A stretch of 64,000 bases of DNA from Kazachstania africana CBS 2517 (Eukaryota; Ascomycota; Saccharomycetes; Saccharomycetales; Saccharomycetaceae), in NCBI RefSeq assembly GCF_000304475.1, contig NC_018947.1, positions 510,453 to 574,452 on the forward strand. Reading direction: 5' to 3'. Below the pieces are notes generated by a model. That model was given only the letters and a program-made list of their open reading frames with translations. It did no database searches and had not been told where the DNA came from. How positions within the stretch are numbered: position 1 is the stretch's first letter; every line of letters begins with the position of its first letter. A program made the position numbers and the translations under genes. Positions 30,244 through 40,791 of the stretch are shown here, in pieces.

Positions 30244-30684
30244 AGTGATCTTATGTGATACCGTTCCAGCAGCTTTTGAAACTCTTGAAATGCCAGTAAT
30301 TTTTCCCTTCACGAAAAGTCAATTTCGCTAAATTCGTGTCAATCGTAGACTAAGCCAATGGACACTACAAGACATAACAAACCATATATTTCGACATCCA
30401 GGATGTTTATCCACTAAAACCAGCCTCAACTCACGGATAAAACAACCTTTGTATCCCGCTAGAACGAATCTGCCAGCAGGAATCTTGCTCAGCCTCTACC
30501 AACCTTACCAGCATAACAATCTATTAACCTCCTCATTGTATAGACGAATACCTCTCTTACACGTCTTGTTGATTTTGTTGATCCGCCAAATACTCTTGAC
30601 CGAAATGTAAACCTTTTTATATTGCTTCTTTAACTATAACAACATTAGCCGCCAACTTCAAAACAGAGAATATTCACTCCCCCA
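30244..30684. promoter_or_regulatory. divergent promoter VPS30 / MEI5
   Basis: 441 bp between divergent genes. A URS1-type site lies 29 bp before the MEI5 ATG. Nothing else is recognised. Confidence 0.55.
30646..30655 (+). promoter_or_regulatory. URS1 (Ume6) site of MEI5
   Basis: TAGCCGCCAA matches nine of ten positions of the meiotic URS1 consensus TAGCCGCCGA, and sits immediately upstream of a meiosis-specific gene. Ume6 would repress it in mitotic cells and activate it with Ime1. Confidence 0.8.
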
Positions 30685-31308
30685 ATGGACGACAACGAGA
30701 GCACAGTGGTAGCATCACCATCGCCAAAGCAACTACGAAAGCGTAGTGGAGGATTTAAGAGTCCTTTTACGAAGAAGAAGAAGCAGGAGGAGGGGTCAGT
30801 GCTTGAATACAGTAAATCGAGTAAACAGGTGAAGGAGTACACGAGAAACATTGATACGATGAAACAGGCTATTAAGATTCTGAAGAAATATGACATGGAG
30901 CTGAGGACTATGGAGTTGATCGACAAATGGAGGAGCATTTGTGACAGATCTATGTCATATATCCTCAATTTCACGGTGTTGAAGATAAACAAGCTAGGTG
31001 GGTACGAAGAGTATAAGAAGAGGGAGATAGGTATGGAAAAGGCGAAGATCGAGTATCAGATGGATACTAGCTTCCAAGAGGAAGTCGATACAGTGTTAGA
31101 ATCCGAAGAGTTCAAATCGTTATCTGTAGACGAACAGACGGAATACAGAGATCAAATCGATGGTAAAATCAATGAAATGGAATCCTGGAAAACCAGCCAA
31201 TTACAGAAATTGGACTTGCAATTGGAAAATTGTCAAGGAAAGGAAATGGACATGCTTGAATTGTCTAAAAAACTCAATGTTGATTACAATCTGATATACC
31301 CCATGTAA
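30685..31308 (+). CDS. MEI5: meiotic recombination mediator Mei5 (Sfr1 family)
   Basis: This is a partner of Sae3; the complex loads Dmc1 on RPA-coated single-stranded DNA in meiosis. The 207-residue protein (222 in S. cerevisiae) opens with a basic segment RKRSGGFKSPFTKKKK, a typical Sfr1/Mei5 feature. A long coiled coil and the C-terminal DMLELSKKLNVDYNLIYPM follow, resembling the end of Mei5/Sfr1. VPS30-MEI5-TFB2 order matches S. cerevisiae. The URS1 element just before the start supports meiotic expression. Confidence 0.88.
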   Translation: MDDNESTVVASPSPKQLRKRSGGFKSPFTKKKKQEEGSVLEYSKSSKQVKEYTRNIDTMKQAIKILKKYDMELRTMELIDKWRSICDRSMSYILNFTVLKINKLGGYEEYKKREIGMEKAKIEYQMDTSFQEEVDTVLESEEFKSLSVDEQTEYRDQIDGKINEMESWKTSQLQKLDLQLENCQGKEMDMLELSKKLNVDYNLIYPM

Positions 31309-31442
31309 ACGTTTTCCTTTCATTTTCTTTTGCAATATGGAATTTGACAAAAAAAAAAAGCTGGCAATAAAAAAAAAAATTGATGCTAGAGATTAAACTG
31401 TAATATAATCAAGGTTCAGAAGGATTATTTAATAGTATTGCA

Positions 31443-32987
31443 ATGAGTTCTGACCTTCTGAGGCACACCGTCAACCAGTATTTGGAAGAACTTCCGCAGC
31501 AGGTGCAAACAAGACTGTATGAGTCTCCTGCAACATGTTTAGCAATTTATAGATTGTTACCACAATTATCAAAATTCTTCGTAATGGCAATGGTTTTCAA
31601 TGAAAATGATGTATCGCTGCGTGATTTGGATAGATGGGTCAAGACAAATGGTAAATTACAATTCCAAGAGGCTATCAAATCTATGAAATCTTTACATTTA
31701 ATAATACCAAGTAAAGGTAACGGTACTCTGATGATTAGTTTGAATCCTACTTTTAAAGAAAGCTTTAGAAATGCCTTGACAGGGGGTGAAATTAATAATT
31801 CGTTCGGTATTGTCGTCGATAATGAAGCGGAACAAAGTAGAATCACATTAAATTTCCTTGACGAATATTCTGCAAATAAATGGGAAACTATCTTACATTT
31901 CATGGTGGGTACTCCCTTGGCCAATATACCATCCCATAATGTTTTAAATTTACTGAAAAATAGTAGATTGATGGAAGAAGCTGATAAAACAGGCACATTG
32001 AAAATCACAAATGAGGGTTTTCAATTTCTGTTGCAAGAAATAAATTCACAAATTTGGACTCTATTATTACAATATTTGAAAATGTCTGAATCGTTACAAA
32101 TGGATCCTGTGGAAGTTTTAAACTTTATTTTCATGCTTGGTGCTTTGGAAATTGGGAAGGCATACAGTATTGATGGATTAACTGAAACTCAAAAGACAAT
32201 GTTAAGAGATTTTAGAGACTACGGTATAATATTCCAAAAAAATCTTACATCTAAGTCATTCTACCCAACCAATCTTGCGATTATGTTGACTTCAGATACA
32301 AGAAGTATACTGAGAACAGCGTCAGGTGCCATGGATAGTGTATTAAGGCAAAATAAAGAGGATTCCAAGAAGCAAACTTCTGGTGACAATGTTACAGAGG
32401 ATACAGCAAATGATATAGAACAGATCGGGCTGGAAAATCAAGAAGGTAGAGATGGCTCCTTAATTATTGAAACGAATTTCAAATTATATTCATATTCAAA
32501 TTCACCTTTACAGATTGCAATCTTAAGTTTATTCGTACATTTGAAATCAAGATTTGTGAATATGGTAACGGGACAAATAACAAGAGAATCCATCAGAAGA
32601 GCATTGGTTAATGGTATTACAGCAGATCAGATTATTGCATATTTAGAAACTCATGCACATCCACGAATGCGAAGATTAGCAGAAGAAAAATTAGAGAAAA
32701 AATTAGAATTAGATCCAAATAGTAAAGACACTTTACAAATTTTACCTCCAACTGTTGTTGATCAAATTAAATTATGGCAATTAGAACTAGATAGAGTCAT
32801 AACATACGATGGGTCATTATATTCAGATTTTGAAAATAGTACAGAATATAATATGCTGAGTAAATATGCCCAAGATATTGGCGTGTTAATATGGAAGGAT
32901 GACAAGAAGAGAAAGTTTTTTGTATCGAAAGAAGGTAACACACAGGTGCTGGACTACGCTAAAAGGAAATTGAAAAAGAAAGCTTGA
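31443..32987 (+). CDS. TFB2: TFIIH core subunit Tfb2 (p52)
   Basis: This is a core TFIIH subunit that anchors and stimulates the Ssl2/XPB translocase in transcription initiation and nucleotide excision repair. The 514 residues match S. cerevisiae (513). The N-terminal winged-helix-rich region begins LRHTVNQYLEELPQQVQTRLYESPATCLAIYRLLP. The C-terminal block with ITADQIIAYLETHAHPRMR and VVDQIKLWQLELDRV is the conserved Ssl2/Tfb5-binding part. It is followed by the tRNA-Gly gene, where synteny with the YPL block ends. Confidence 0.96.
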   Translation: MSSDLLRHTVNQYLEELPQQVQTRLYESPATCLAIYRLLPQLSKFFVMAMVFNENDVSLRDLDRWVKTNGKLQFQEAIKSMKSLHLIIPSKGNGTLMISLNPTFKESFRNALTGGEINNSFGIVVDNEAEQSRITLNFLDEYSANKWETILHFMVGTPLANIPSHNVLNLLKNSRLMEEADKTGTLKITNEGFQFLLQEINSQIWTLLLQYLKMSESLQMDPVEVLNFIFMLGALEIGKAYSIDGLTETQKTMLRDFRDYGIIFQKNLTSKSFYPTNLAIMLTSDTRSILRTASGAMDSVLRQNKEDSKKQTSGDNVTEDTANDIEQIGLENQEGRDGSLIIETNFKLYSYSNSPLQIAILSLFVHLKSRFVNMVTGQITRESIRRALVNGITADQIIAYLETHAHPRMRRLAEEKLEKKLELDPNSKDTLQILPPTVVDQIKLWQLELDRVITYDGSLYSDFENSTEYNMLSKYAQDIGVLIWKDDKKRKFFVSKEGNTQVLDYAKRKLKKKA

Positions 32988-33137
32988 ATTTGCGTCCACT
33001 TAATTATATATTGCATGAATAGTTTTGATTTAATACACTAAATAATTAACTAATTGAATTGAAATGATTATAATAGAAAGCCTTTTCAATTTAACAAAAT
33101 ATATATTCTTTCCAGGGAGAGAAAGTGGAAAAATAAA

Positions 33138-33208
33138 TGCGCAAGCCCGGAATCGAACCGGGGGCCCAACGATGGCAACGTTGGATTTTACCACTAAACC
33201 ACTTGCGC
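33138..33208 (-). tRNA. tRNA-Gly (GCC)
   Basis: This is a 71-nt gene on the minus strand with acceptor GCGCAAG/CTTGCGC and discriminator A. The anticodon loop has GCC in TTGCCAT, and the T-arm reads CCCGGTTCGATTCCGGG. There is no intron. LTR-like sequence starts about 65 bp upstream of its 5' end, the usual position of Ty insertions. Confidence 0.97.
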
Positions 33209-33274
33209 TCTAATTTGTTGTGTTCATAAATCGATGAAGACTATTAGAGAAGGATACAACAATGACAAATTAAA

Positions 33275-33514
33275 ATCATAATATAAAGTAATATAAAGTG
33301 ATACAAACTTTGATCAAACTTCAGTCTTCACCTGAGTATTTATACCTTTTCCAACACATTTTGAATTATGCCAATTATCATGTTATAGATTTATGAGTCA
33401 ATACGTTATCGTGTTTATCACACCATAATTATTGTTCATATTTTCTATAACATTCTAAATTAGTCATGCTAACTATCAAAACATTGAAATGTCGGTATAT
33501 TGCCATTTCCAGCA
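33275..33514 (-). repeat. decayed LTR-like repeat, copy 1
   Basis: About 240 bp nearly identical to 54664-54985, including a run through TTGATCAAACTTCAG and ending at the same CCAGCA. Read on the minus strand it starts TGCTGG and carries GGTATAAATACTC, a TATA-like element. It lies 67 bp upstream of tRNA-Gly, which points to a solo LTR of a Ty-like element. It lacks an ~80-bp segment found in the other copy. Confidence 0.65.
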
Positions 33515-33632
33515 TTATTTGGTATAACCACTGATTAATAAGAATTATTTTAATTATTTGACTGACATCCACAACGAACAATATTAACGAAAATAATATA
33601 AAGGGATCATCCTCTGATCTTCCTTCACGTCA
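33515..33632 (-). repeat. second LTR-like fragment abutting copy 1
   Basis: The minus-strand sequence from GACGTGAAGGAAGATCAG to ATACCAAATAA corresponds to + strand segments at 54521-54640 and 54133-54240. It joins copy 1 directly at CCAGCA, so the two modules lie in opposite relative orientation compared with 54.1-55.0 kb. Confidence 0.6.
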
Positions 33633-34829
33633 CTATTTTCAAGACCAACAGCCAAACTATTTGACCTAATAGCAAATACTCAACCGAATAATGGGGCATA
33701 AAAAAACATTCTGCATATCATAGGAAAATAAAGGCGGGAAGATATTGTGATGGCTATAACACCATTGCACAAAAGGCCAAACCAGATGATTATGGATTTA
33801 TGAAGGTACTAGAATAGGAAGCCCTAATAAAGGTACACTATCATAGTAATTGGATCAATCAATACATGTGATAAGTAAAATATCGGCAATTTGAGGGGTA
33901 GCGATCGTCTTGTAGCAAAGAAACAGTTCTTTCTCTGCTGAAGACAAAAATACTTTCTTAAGGGCTTCACAAAAATTTGACTGGTGAAGTTATTAATTAT
34001 TGAATCTTACTTTACTCCAGCTTGCTAATAATAACATAGCTAAAACGACTGCTTGTGAATTTTAATACTCATGTCTTTGCTCTTTAATGGGGTTTCAATA
34101 AACTGGAACTCTTATACAATTATTAATCCAATATATGCATATGGTTTTGAAAGATAGATACAGCTCTTTCGGAAGGGCAAATGAAAAGTTGGAAAAAAGT
34201 GGTTAAATAACTCTTTGGTAGCATATAAAACAGATTATTATAGACAAAACGAAGAAGGACTATCCTATTAACAAATACATTCATAATCTTGACTTGAATA
34301 TCATTCGAAGTATCAGATGGGCTAATATAAAAGCCCAAATACAAGCAACACTGGGGAAAAAGGGCAACTGTATCATGTGGTAACATCTTCATTCCCACTA
34401 TCCCAGAGGATTAACGACCAAGAAGCCCATACATACACTTGACTGTTATTAATTTTCATGCTAGACGGTTGCATGTAACATGCAATCCTCAGTTGCTCAA
34501 CCAAAAAGCGCTCCAAAAATCCAAAAAAAAGTTTTGCCACCCTAATCAAACAATCAGTCACCTCATCAGCTAACCAAGCCCACTAATTAAAAGTTGCTAT
34601 CGTCTCTGTCACAACGCCAATGGCTTAAATTAGTGACGTTTTCTAAATTTATCATTGAATTTTCATTACCCGACACTGCAAGGACAGTTGAAAAAAAAAG
34701 ACAACACCATAATCAATACTATGGTAAAGCGTTAGGACTTTTGTTTACAAGATATTACCTCCAACTGAAGTCGATTTATTAAGCCCTATATCAGGACAGG
34801 CATATCCTTCTACCTATAGCAACCAAGGC

Positions 34830-37800
34830 ATGATACATAAGAAGGTAGGGGCTGTTGATCCAGTGACCATTGTGATCAAAGAATGTATCAACTTATCTAC
34901 CGCAATGAGAAAGTACAGCAAGTTTACTTCACAATCTGGAGTGGCTGCATTACTTGGCGGCGGCAGTGATATTTTCAGTAACCAGGATGATGGCCTGGCC
35001 ACTACATTCAATAATTTATCAAGTACTAAATATAATGATCCATTTTTATCAGGATTCATTCAACTTCGATTGATGCTCAATAAACTGAATGATCTGAATG
35101 GCATCGATTCATTGACCCTTTTACAACCATTTTTACTCATTATTAGCACCAGTTCCATATCAGGTTATATCACATCTTTGGCTTTGGACTCATTACAGAA
35201 ATTTTTCTCACTGAATATTATCAGTGCCAGTTCTAAAAACTACGTTGTAGCTTACAGAGAAGCTGTAAATGCCTTAACACATTGTAGATTTGAAGGATCG
35301 CAACAAACTTCAGACGATTCCGTCCTTTTGAAAGTCGTATTATTACTAGATACAATAATCAATTCACAATATGGCGACCATCTATCAGATTCCACAATGT
35401 ATGATGTCGTTCAAACTATCATGTCATTAGCCTGCAACAAGAGAAGGACAGAAGTCTTGAGAAAAGCTGCTGAAGCAACAATGGTTTCTATCACAGTTAA
35501 AATTTTCAGCAAATTAGAGGAATTAGAACCTATAAATACCACTCAAAAATATATCAATGATGAAAGTTACTCAACTAACGTCCTCAAAGCAGATACCATT
35601 GGTACAAGCGCTAGTAGTGATAGTCAGTCCATTTTGGTCGATGAATCTGTGCATTCTTTAAGTGACGAGGATAGAGAACACGATACTAATGAAAAAGATC
35701 AAGAACCAATAGAATCTGAACCTCAAAAAACCACAGAACAAGAAATACAGAAGCAGGAAGTCGAAGTTTCCAATTCATTGGACCCCGATTATGGCTTACC
35801 TGTTATAAAGCAATATTTAACTTTACTTTTATCATTAATTGTCCCAGAAAATCAGGCAAAGCATACAAATAGTACCAGAATATTTGGTTTACAACTTATA
35901 AATACAGCTATTGAACTATGTGGCGACAGATTTCCTCTGTATCCTCGACTATTTAGTCTAGTCTCCGATCCGATATTTAAATGTGTTCTTTATATCATCC
36001 AAAACACCGATAAACTTTCACTTTTACAAGCAGCTTTACAACTTTTTACAACTTTGGTCATAAATTTGGGAAATCATCTACCAATGCAGATTGAACTAAC
36101 ATTGAGCCGTATATTCTCCATCTTATTGGACGATTCTACGTCACATTCTAAAAAATCAAGCAATGTTAACTCTAGAGATAACAAATCAAAACCAGCTGTT
36201 CTTAAAGAATTATTAATTGAACAAATTTCAATATTATGGACAAGATCCCCATCTTTTTTCACATCAACATTTACAAACTTCGATTGTAATTTGGATAGAG
36301 CTGATTTATCTATAAATTTCTTAAAAGCATTGACCAGGTTGGCACTACCAGAATCAGCATTAGACTCAACTGAAAGTGTTCCACCGATTTGTCTCGAAGG
36401 TTTAGTCTCGTTAATTGATGATATGTACGAGCATATGCAAAGGGTTGATAGAAATGAATATTTAAAGAAAAATTCGACAAACGATAATGAAATTCTGAAA
36501 CAAAGGGAATTGAAAACAGAGTTCATAAAATGTGCTAAAGTCTTTAATGAAAAACCAAAGAAAGGGATCCCCATGTTAGTTGAAAAGGGTTTTATTAAAT
36601 CAGAATCTGATGAAGATATTGCCAACTTTCTGTTCGAAAATAATAGTAGAATGAATAAGAAGACAATTGGTCTTCTACTTTGTGATCCAAAACGAGAACT
36701 TCTATTGAAAAAGTTTATCAACTTGTTTGATTTCAAAGATCTTAGAGTAGATGAGGCAGTTCGAATTTTGTTGACAAAATTTAGACTACCTGGTGAATCA
36801 CAACAAATCGAAAGAATCATTGAAGCCTTTTCCATAAGCTACGTAGAAAGTCAAGATTATTCCTCTGGTAATGAAGAGGAAACAGAGGAAGAACCCGTGC
36901 AACCAGACTCAGATTCTGTGTTTGTTCTAAGTTATTCCATTATTATGTTGAATACAGATCTCCATAATCCTCAAGTGAGAGAGCACATGTCATTCGAAGA
37001 TTATTCTAACAATCTGAAAGGCTGCAACAATCAAAAGGATTATCCATTTTGGTACTTGGATAGAATATATTGCTCTATTAGGGATAAAGAAATTGTCATG
37101 CCTGAAGAACATCATGGAAATGACAGATGGTTTGAAGATGCATGGAACAATTTAATATCTTCTACTACAGTCATAACTGAAATTCGTAAAGATAACGTTA
37201 ATGTAATTGATTCCCTAACATCCGTTGAATTGTTACGTTTTGATAGAGCAATTTTCAAACATATCGGATCATCAATTGTAAACACATTTTTCAAAATATA
37301 CATCGTTGCTACAGATGATCATATCATGAGTAGGATGTTGACAAGTCTGGACAGATGCGCATTTATTGCAGCGTTCTTCAATTTCAAAAAGTTATTCAAC
37401 GATATTTTGACGTCCATTGCCAAGTTAACAACATTGTTACCAGCTAGTAGTTACGTCACCGGTGCTCCAGGATCTGAGGCTACCGAAGAGGAAAATGCTG
37501 AGTCAAATGCTTCGGTTCAACCTACTGTAGAACGGGGATATATTGACATCGATACTATTCCACTCGTTGAAATTACCATGGAAGATTCGAAGCAAAAGAT
37601 TCCAGTTAGTACACAGGCTGTTAGATTGGGTAAATCTTTCAAAGCTCAACTATGTACTGTTATACTGTTCAGGATAATACAACGGACCAACGACCCATCA
37701 ATCATGGGTTTAGAATTTATGTCAGATATAGTTAAGATCCTACTATCGTTATTTGAGAATTTGTTGATTTCACCTGACATATTCCCTGATTTACAACAGA

Positions 37801-39188
37801 GATTGAAAATTGGAAATTTACCTAGGCCACTACCAGAGATTACTATAACGAAAAATAACGAAAATAAAGGTTTATTGTCAACTTTTGCCTCATATTTAAA
37901 AGGTGATGAAGAGCCTTCTGATGAAGAAATTGATTCTTCGATAAAAGCGTTGGATTGTATCGCATCAAGTAAAGCTACTTCTTCAATTTTTGGGAATGTG
38001 AACATTATAACTCCAACTCTAGTCAGACTATTAATCACCTCAATAAATGTTAACAAGACGGCTGAAAATTCAAGATTTTTCGAAGCTGAAATACTATTCA
38101 TTATTGAAATATCAGTGGCATTATTATTGGTGAAAAACGATAAGGAGTTGAGTTTAGTTGTTCTTGAAAAATTATGTGAATTAACCGAAATGACTGGTGT
38201 TACAAAGAGAACAATTCGCAGATTAGTAACATACAAGTTATTACTAATTTCGGTTATTAAAGGTCAAGAAGAAAAATTGCATTATTTTATTAATGAGGAA
38301 TTACTGTTGAAAAATGAAATATTCAATCAAAAATTTTTCGCATTGGAACAAGGCATGGAATTGATTAGCATATTATTATCACTGACTGAGATACCAAATT
38401 ATAGCGAATATGTATTGAAGGATGAAGGCTTCTGGAAAGTTTTGAGAATGATTGCATCGATGCCAGAGCATACACAAGAAATTTATGATTATTTGAATAA
38501 AAGAATAATCGGGGATAATAATAACCTTTTGAGTAATGAGAATTTCATGTTTGTTCTTGGCTTGTTAGACGAAATTTCATCAATTGGAGCTATCGGTAGT
38601 AAATGGGAACAAGACTATAATAACTCGGTGAAAAGTGGTCATAAGATAAGTAATGAAAATCCATACCAACCTATAGTTGAGATTTCATTAAAATCTATTA
38701 ATTCTACTGCACGTTTAATTTCATCATCGACTTTAACTAAGAACCAGATAATTGCGATTATACAAGCGCTGGCTCATCAATGCATAAATCCATGTGAACA
38801 AATCCGTTCATATGCATTAGTTTCATTAGAAGATGCATTAACAGAAAAAATACGCCTTCCTAATGCGGAGATTACCACATTGGAGGATTTAATTGAAAAT
38901 GGGTTAGTGACTCTTTTGAATGCTAGTGACAGAAATAAGAAAGATAATATGTCAATTTCTGATATCTTACAAGTTATTTCAAAGGTTTATCTATATCATT
39001 TGAGAGAAGGTATAACGACCAATGATACTTTCTTAAAAATCCTGGGGATTTTCAATGCATATGTTGAGATACCAGAAGTTGAGAATGAATTACAACAAGT
39101 TATAATAGAAAAGAAAAAAATAGAAAAGACGTTTAATGAAACTGAATCATCGCATGATCAGGAAACAGTCGATCAGATTCAGGATTGA
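34830..39188 (+). CDS. GEA2: Arf guanine-nucleotide exchange factor Gea2/Gea1
   Basis: This is a large Sec7-family exchange factor (GBF/GNOM type) that activates Arf1/2 at the Golgi for COPI vesicle formation. The Sec7 domain spans about residues 565-770 and contains the catalytic glutamic finger Glu656 in FRLPGESQQIER, with SIIMLNTDLHNPQV further on. N-terminal DCB/HUS-like helices begin DPVTIVIKECINLSTAMRKY, and C-terminal HDS regions follow. Length is 1452 against about 1459 for Gea2. URA3 follows, as for YEL022W in S. cerevisiae, which favours GEA2 over GEA1. Confidence 0.95.
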   Translation: MIHKKVGAVDPVTIVIKECINLSTAMRKYSKFTSQSGVAALLGGGSDIFSNQDDGLATTFNNLSSTKYNDPFLSGFIQLRLMLNKLNDLNGIDSLTLLQPFLLIISTSSISGYITSLALDSLQKFFSLNIISASSKNYVVAYREAVNALTHCRFEGSQQTSDDSVLLKVVLLLDTIINSQYGDHLSDSTMYDVVQTIMSLACNKRRTEVLRKAAEATMVSITVKIFSKLEELEPINTTQKYINDESYSTNVLKADTIGTSASSDSQSILVDESVHSLSDEDREHDTNEKDQEPIESEPQKTTEQEIQKQEVEVSNSLDPDYGLPVIKQYLTLLLSLIVPENQAKHTNSTRIFGLQLINTAIELCGDRFPLYPRLFSLVSDPIFKCVLYIIQNTDKLSLLQAALQLFTTLVINLGNHLPMQIELTLSRIFSILLDDSTSHSKKSSNVNSRDNKSKPAVLKELLIEQISILWTRSPSFFTSTFTNFDCNLDRADLSINFLKALTRLALPESALDSTESVPPICLEGLVSLIDDMYEHMQRVDRNEYLKKNSTNDNEILKQRELKTEFIKCAKVFNEKPKKGIPMLVEKGFIKSESDEDIANFLFENNSRMNKKTIGLLLCDPKRELLLKKFINLFDFKDLRVDEAVRILLTKFRLPGESQQIERIIEAFSISYVESQDYSSGNEEETEEEPVQPDSDSVFVLSYSIIMLNTDLHNPQVREHMSFEDYSNNLKGCNNQKDYPFWYLDRIYCSIRDKEIVMPEEHHGNDRWFEDAWNNLISSTTVITEIRKDNVNVIDSLTSVELLRFDRAIFKHIGSSIVNTFFKIYIVATDDHIMSRMLTSLDRCAFIAAFFNFKKLFNDILTSIAKLTTLLPASSYVTGAPGSEATEEENAESNASVQPTVERGYIDIDTIPLVEITMEDSKQKIPVSTQAVRLGKSFKAQLCTVILFRIIQRTNDPSIMGLEFMSDIVKILLSLFENLLISPDIFPDLQQRLKIGNLPRPLPEITITKNNENKGLLSTFASYLKGDEEPSDEEIDSSIKALDCIASSKATSSIFGNVNIITPTLVRLLITSINVNKTAENSRFFEAEILFIIEISVALLLVKNDKELSLVVLEKLCELTEMTGVTKRTIRRLVTYKLLLISVIKGQEEKLHYFINEELLLKNEIFNQKFFALEQGMELISILLSLTEIPNYSEYVLKDEGFWKVLRMIASMPEHTQEIYDYLNKRIIGDNNNLLSNENFMFVLGLLDEISSIGAIGSKWEQDYNNSVKSGHKISNENPYQPIVEISLKSINSTARLISSSTLTKNQIIAIIQALAHQCINPCEQIRSYALVSLEDALTEKIRLPNAEITTLEDLIENGLVTLLNASDRNKKDNMSISDILQVISKVYLYHLREGITTNDTFLKILGIFNAYVEIPEVENELQQVIIEKKKIEKTFNETESSHDQETVDQIQD

Positions 39189-39283
39189 TGTACGTTTTGT
39201 CGAAACATTCCATATACAAATATATATACTATAAAGATTTCACTTTCTTTACATGCAATTTGTACAGAACGGGATCTTCTTGA

Positions 39284-39299
39284 TTCGGAGAAGGCCGAA
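39284..39299. promoter_or_regulatory. Ppr1 binding site (UAS-URA)
   Basis: TTCGG, six bases, CCGAA: the full palindromic consensus of the zinc-cluster activator Ppr1, 124 bp before the URA3 ATG. In S. cerevisiae Ppr1 senses dihydroorotate or orotate and induces URA genes through this site. Confidence 0.85.
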
Positions 39300-39422
39300 A
39301 AGCTTAAATGAAAGTGAAAAATGGGAACATCTCATCGGATATATAAAGGTATGAGTAATTGAACTTCTACAATTCCATTTCTCAGTATTGATCTCGAGTG
39401 AAAGTGAAATCAGACTATCAAG

Positions 39423-40217
39423 ATGTCTACACAAACATACACAGAAAGAGCCAAGGCTCACCCTAGTGCGGTTGCCTCGAAATTATTGAATATTATGGAA
39501 AGTAAGAAGACTAATCTATGTGCATCAATTGACGTCCGTACTACCCAGGAACTGCTCGATATTGTGAGTAAAATTGGACCAAACATCTGTCTTCTAAAGA
39601 CTCACGTTGATATTTTGGAAGATTTCTCTATGGAAGGTACAGTGAAACCATTAAAGGAGATGAGTAAAAAATTCAATTTCTTAATCTTTGAAGATAGAAA
39701 GTTTGCTGATATTGGTAATACAGTGAAGTTACAGTACACTTCTGGCGTGTATAAGATAGTTGAATGGGCTGATATTACTAATGCCCATGGTGTCACTGGT
39801 GAAGGTATTGTAAAGGGTCTAAAAGAAGGTGCTAAGGAGAACACTGAGGAACCTAGAGGCCTTTTAATGTTGGCTGAATTATCTTCCAAGGGTTCTTTAG
39901 CACATGGTGAATACACAGCTGGTACTGTTAACATTGCTAAGAGCGACAAAGAATTTGTTATCGGATTTATTGCACAAAGAGACATGGGAGGTAGAGAAGA
40001 AGGGTACGACTGGTTAATCATGACTCCGGGTGTTGGATTGGACGACAAAGGTGATGCATTAGGCCAACAATACAGGACTGTTGACGATGTCATTTCAACT
40101 GGTTCTGATATAATTATCGTTGGAAGAGGATTGTACGGTAAAGGTAGAGATCCGTTAGTTGAAAGTGAACGTTATAAAAAAGCAGGATGGGAAGCATATT
40201 TGAAGAGATGTAAATGA
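39423..40217 (+). CDS. URA3: orotidine-5'-phosphate decarboxylase
   Basis: This enzyme catalyses the last step of de novo UMP synthesis, decarboxylating OMP. The 264 residues (267 in S. cerevisiae) contain the signature [14 protein letters not shown] with the catalytic Asp91-Lys93-Asp96 set. SIDVRT near the N-terminus and VGRGLYG at the phosphate-binding end complete the TIM-barrel motifs. The promoter keeps a perfect Ppr1 site. GEA2-URA3-TIM9-RPR1-PXP1 is the same order as on S. cerevisiae chromosome V. Confidence 0.98.
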   Translation: MSTQTYTERAKAHPSAVASKLLNIMESKKTNLCASIDVRTTQELLDIVSKIGPNICLLKTHVDILEDFSMEGTVKPLKEMSKKFNFLIFEDRKFADIGNTVKLQYTSGVYKIVEWADITNAHGVTGEGIVKGLKEGAKENTEEPRGLLMLAELSSKGSLAHGEYTAGTVNIAKSDKEFVIGFIAQRDMGGREEGYDWLIMTPGVGLDDKGDALGQQYRTVDDVISTGSDIIIVGRGLYGKGRDPLVESERYKKAGWEAYLKRCK

Positions 40218-40432
40218 AAATAGTAAATAATCACATTCAATGTATTATCACTTCCTATTATTACTATAATTATTGTTCTTAATATTGCCGATGAGGTTAC
40301 CCTCACTTTAGAGTCACTCACACAATATTTGTCTGGTTTTCACAATCGCTGTGGATTTATTAGAGAAAAGAGAGATTATATAGAATTTTGATCGATATTA
40401 TAGGAAGAGCAGTGAGATCAGAGCATATTAAG

Positions 40433-40696
40433 ATGGACCAATTGAATGCAAGAGAACAACAAGACTTCCAGAAGCTTGTAGAACAGAAGCAAATGAAAGA
40501 TTTCATGCGTCTGTACTCTAATTTAGTGGAAAGATGTTTTTCTGATTGTGTTAATGATTTCACATCATCCAAGCTCACTAATAAGGAACAAAGTTGTATA
40601 TTAAAATGTTCCGAAAAGTTTCTCAAACATAGTGAGAGAGTTGGGCAACGTTTCCAGGAACAAAACGCTGCTTTAGGCCAAGGTTTGCAACGTTAA
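40433..40696 (+). CDS. TIM9: mitochondrial intermembrane-space chaperone Tim9
   Basis: This is a small Tim protein that forms the Tim9-Tim10 hexamer and shields hydrophobic precursors between TOM and TIM22/SAM. It has the twin CX3C motifs: CFSDC and CILKC. From the first ATG, at 40433, it is 87 residues, the same length as S. cerevisiae Tim9. The frame continues upstream only to a TTG. It lies 215 bp after URA3 on the same strand. Confidence 0.96.
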   Translation: MDQLNAREQQDFQKLVEQKQMKDFMRLYSNLVERCFSDCVNDFTSSKLTNKEQSCILKCSEKFLKHSERVGQRFQEQNAALGQGLQR

Positions 40697-40791
40697 GATT
40701 CAGCTGTGACAGCATGAACAACATCGAATATAATAACCATGTAAATAATAGTATATACATAATTCATAACCATGAACGAAAAATTAATAAT

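Larger units (their letters stand above)
33209..34829. other. gene-free interval, tRNA-Gly to GEA2
   Basis: 1.6 kb without a credible gene. The first third holds LTR-like relics (33275-33632). The rest is AT-rich sequence and the GEA2 promoter. It marks the junction between the YPL-type block and the YEL-type block. Confidence 0.6.

Noticed and set aside
33121..33220. A CRISPR-like or palindromic repeat around 33.15 kb
   Set aside because: The inverted structure is the tRNA-Gly cloverleaf; no spaced direct repeats exist anywhere in the window.
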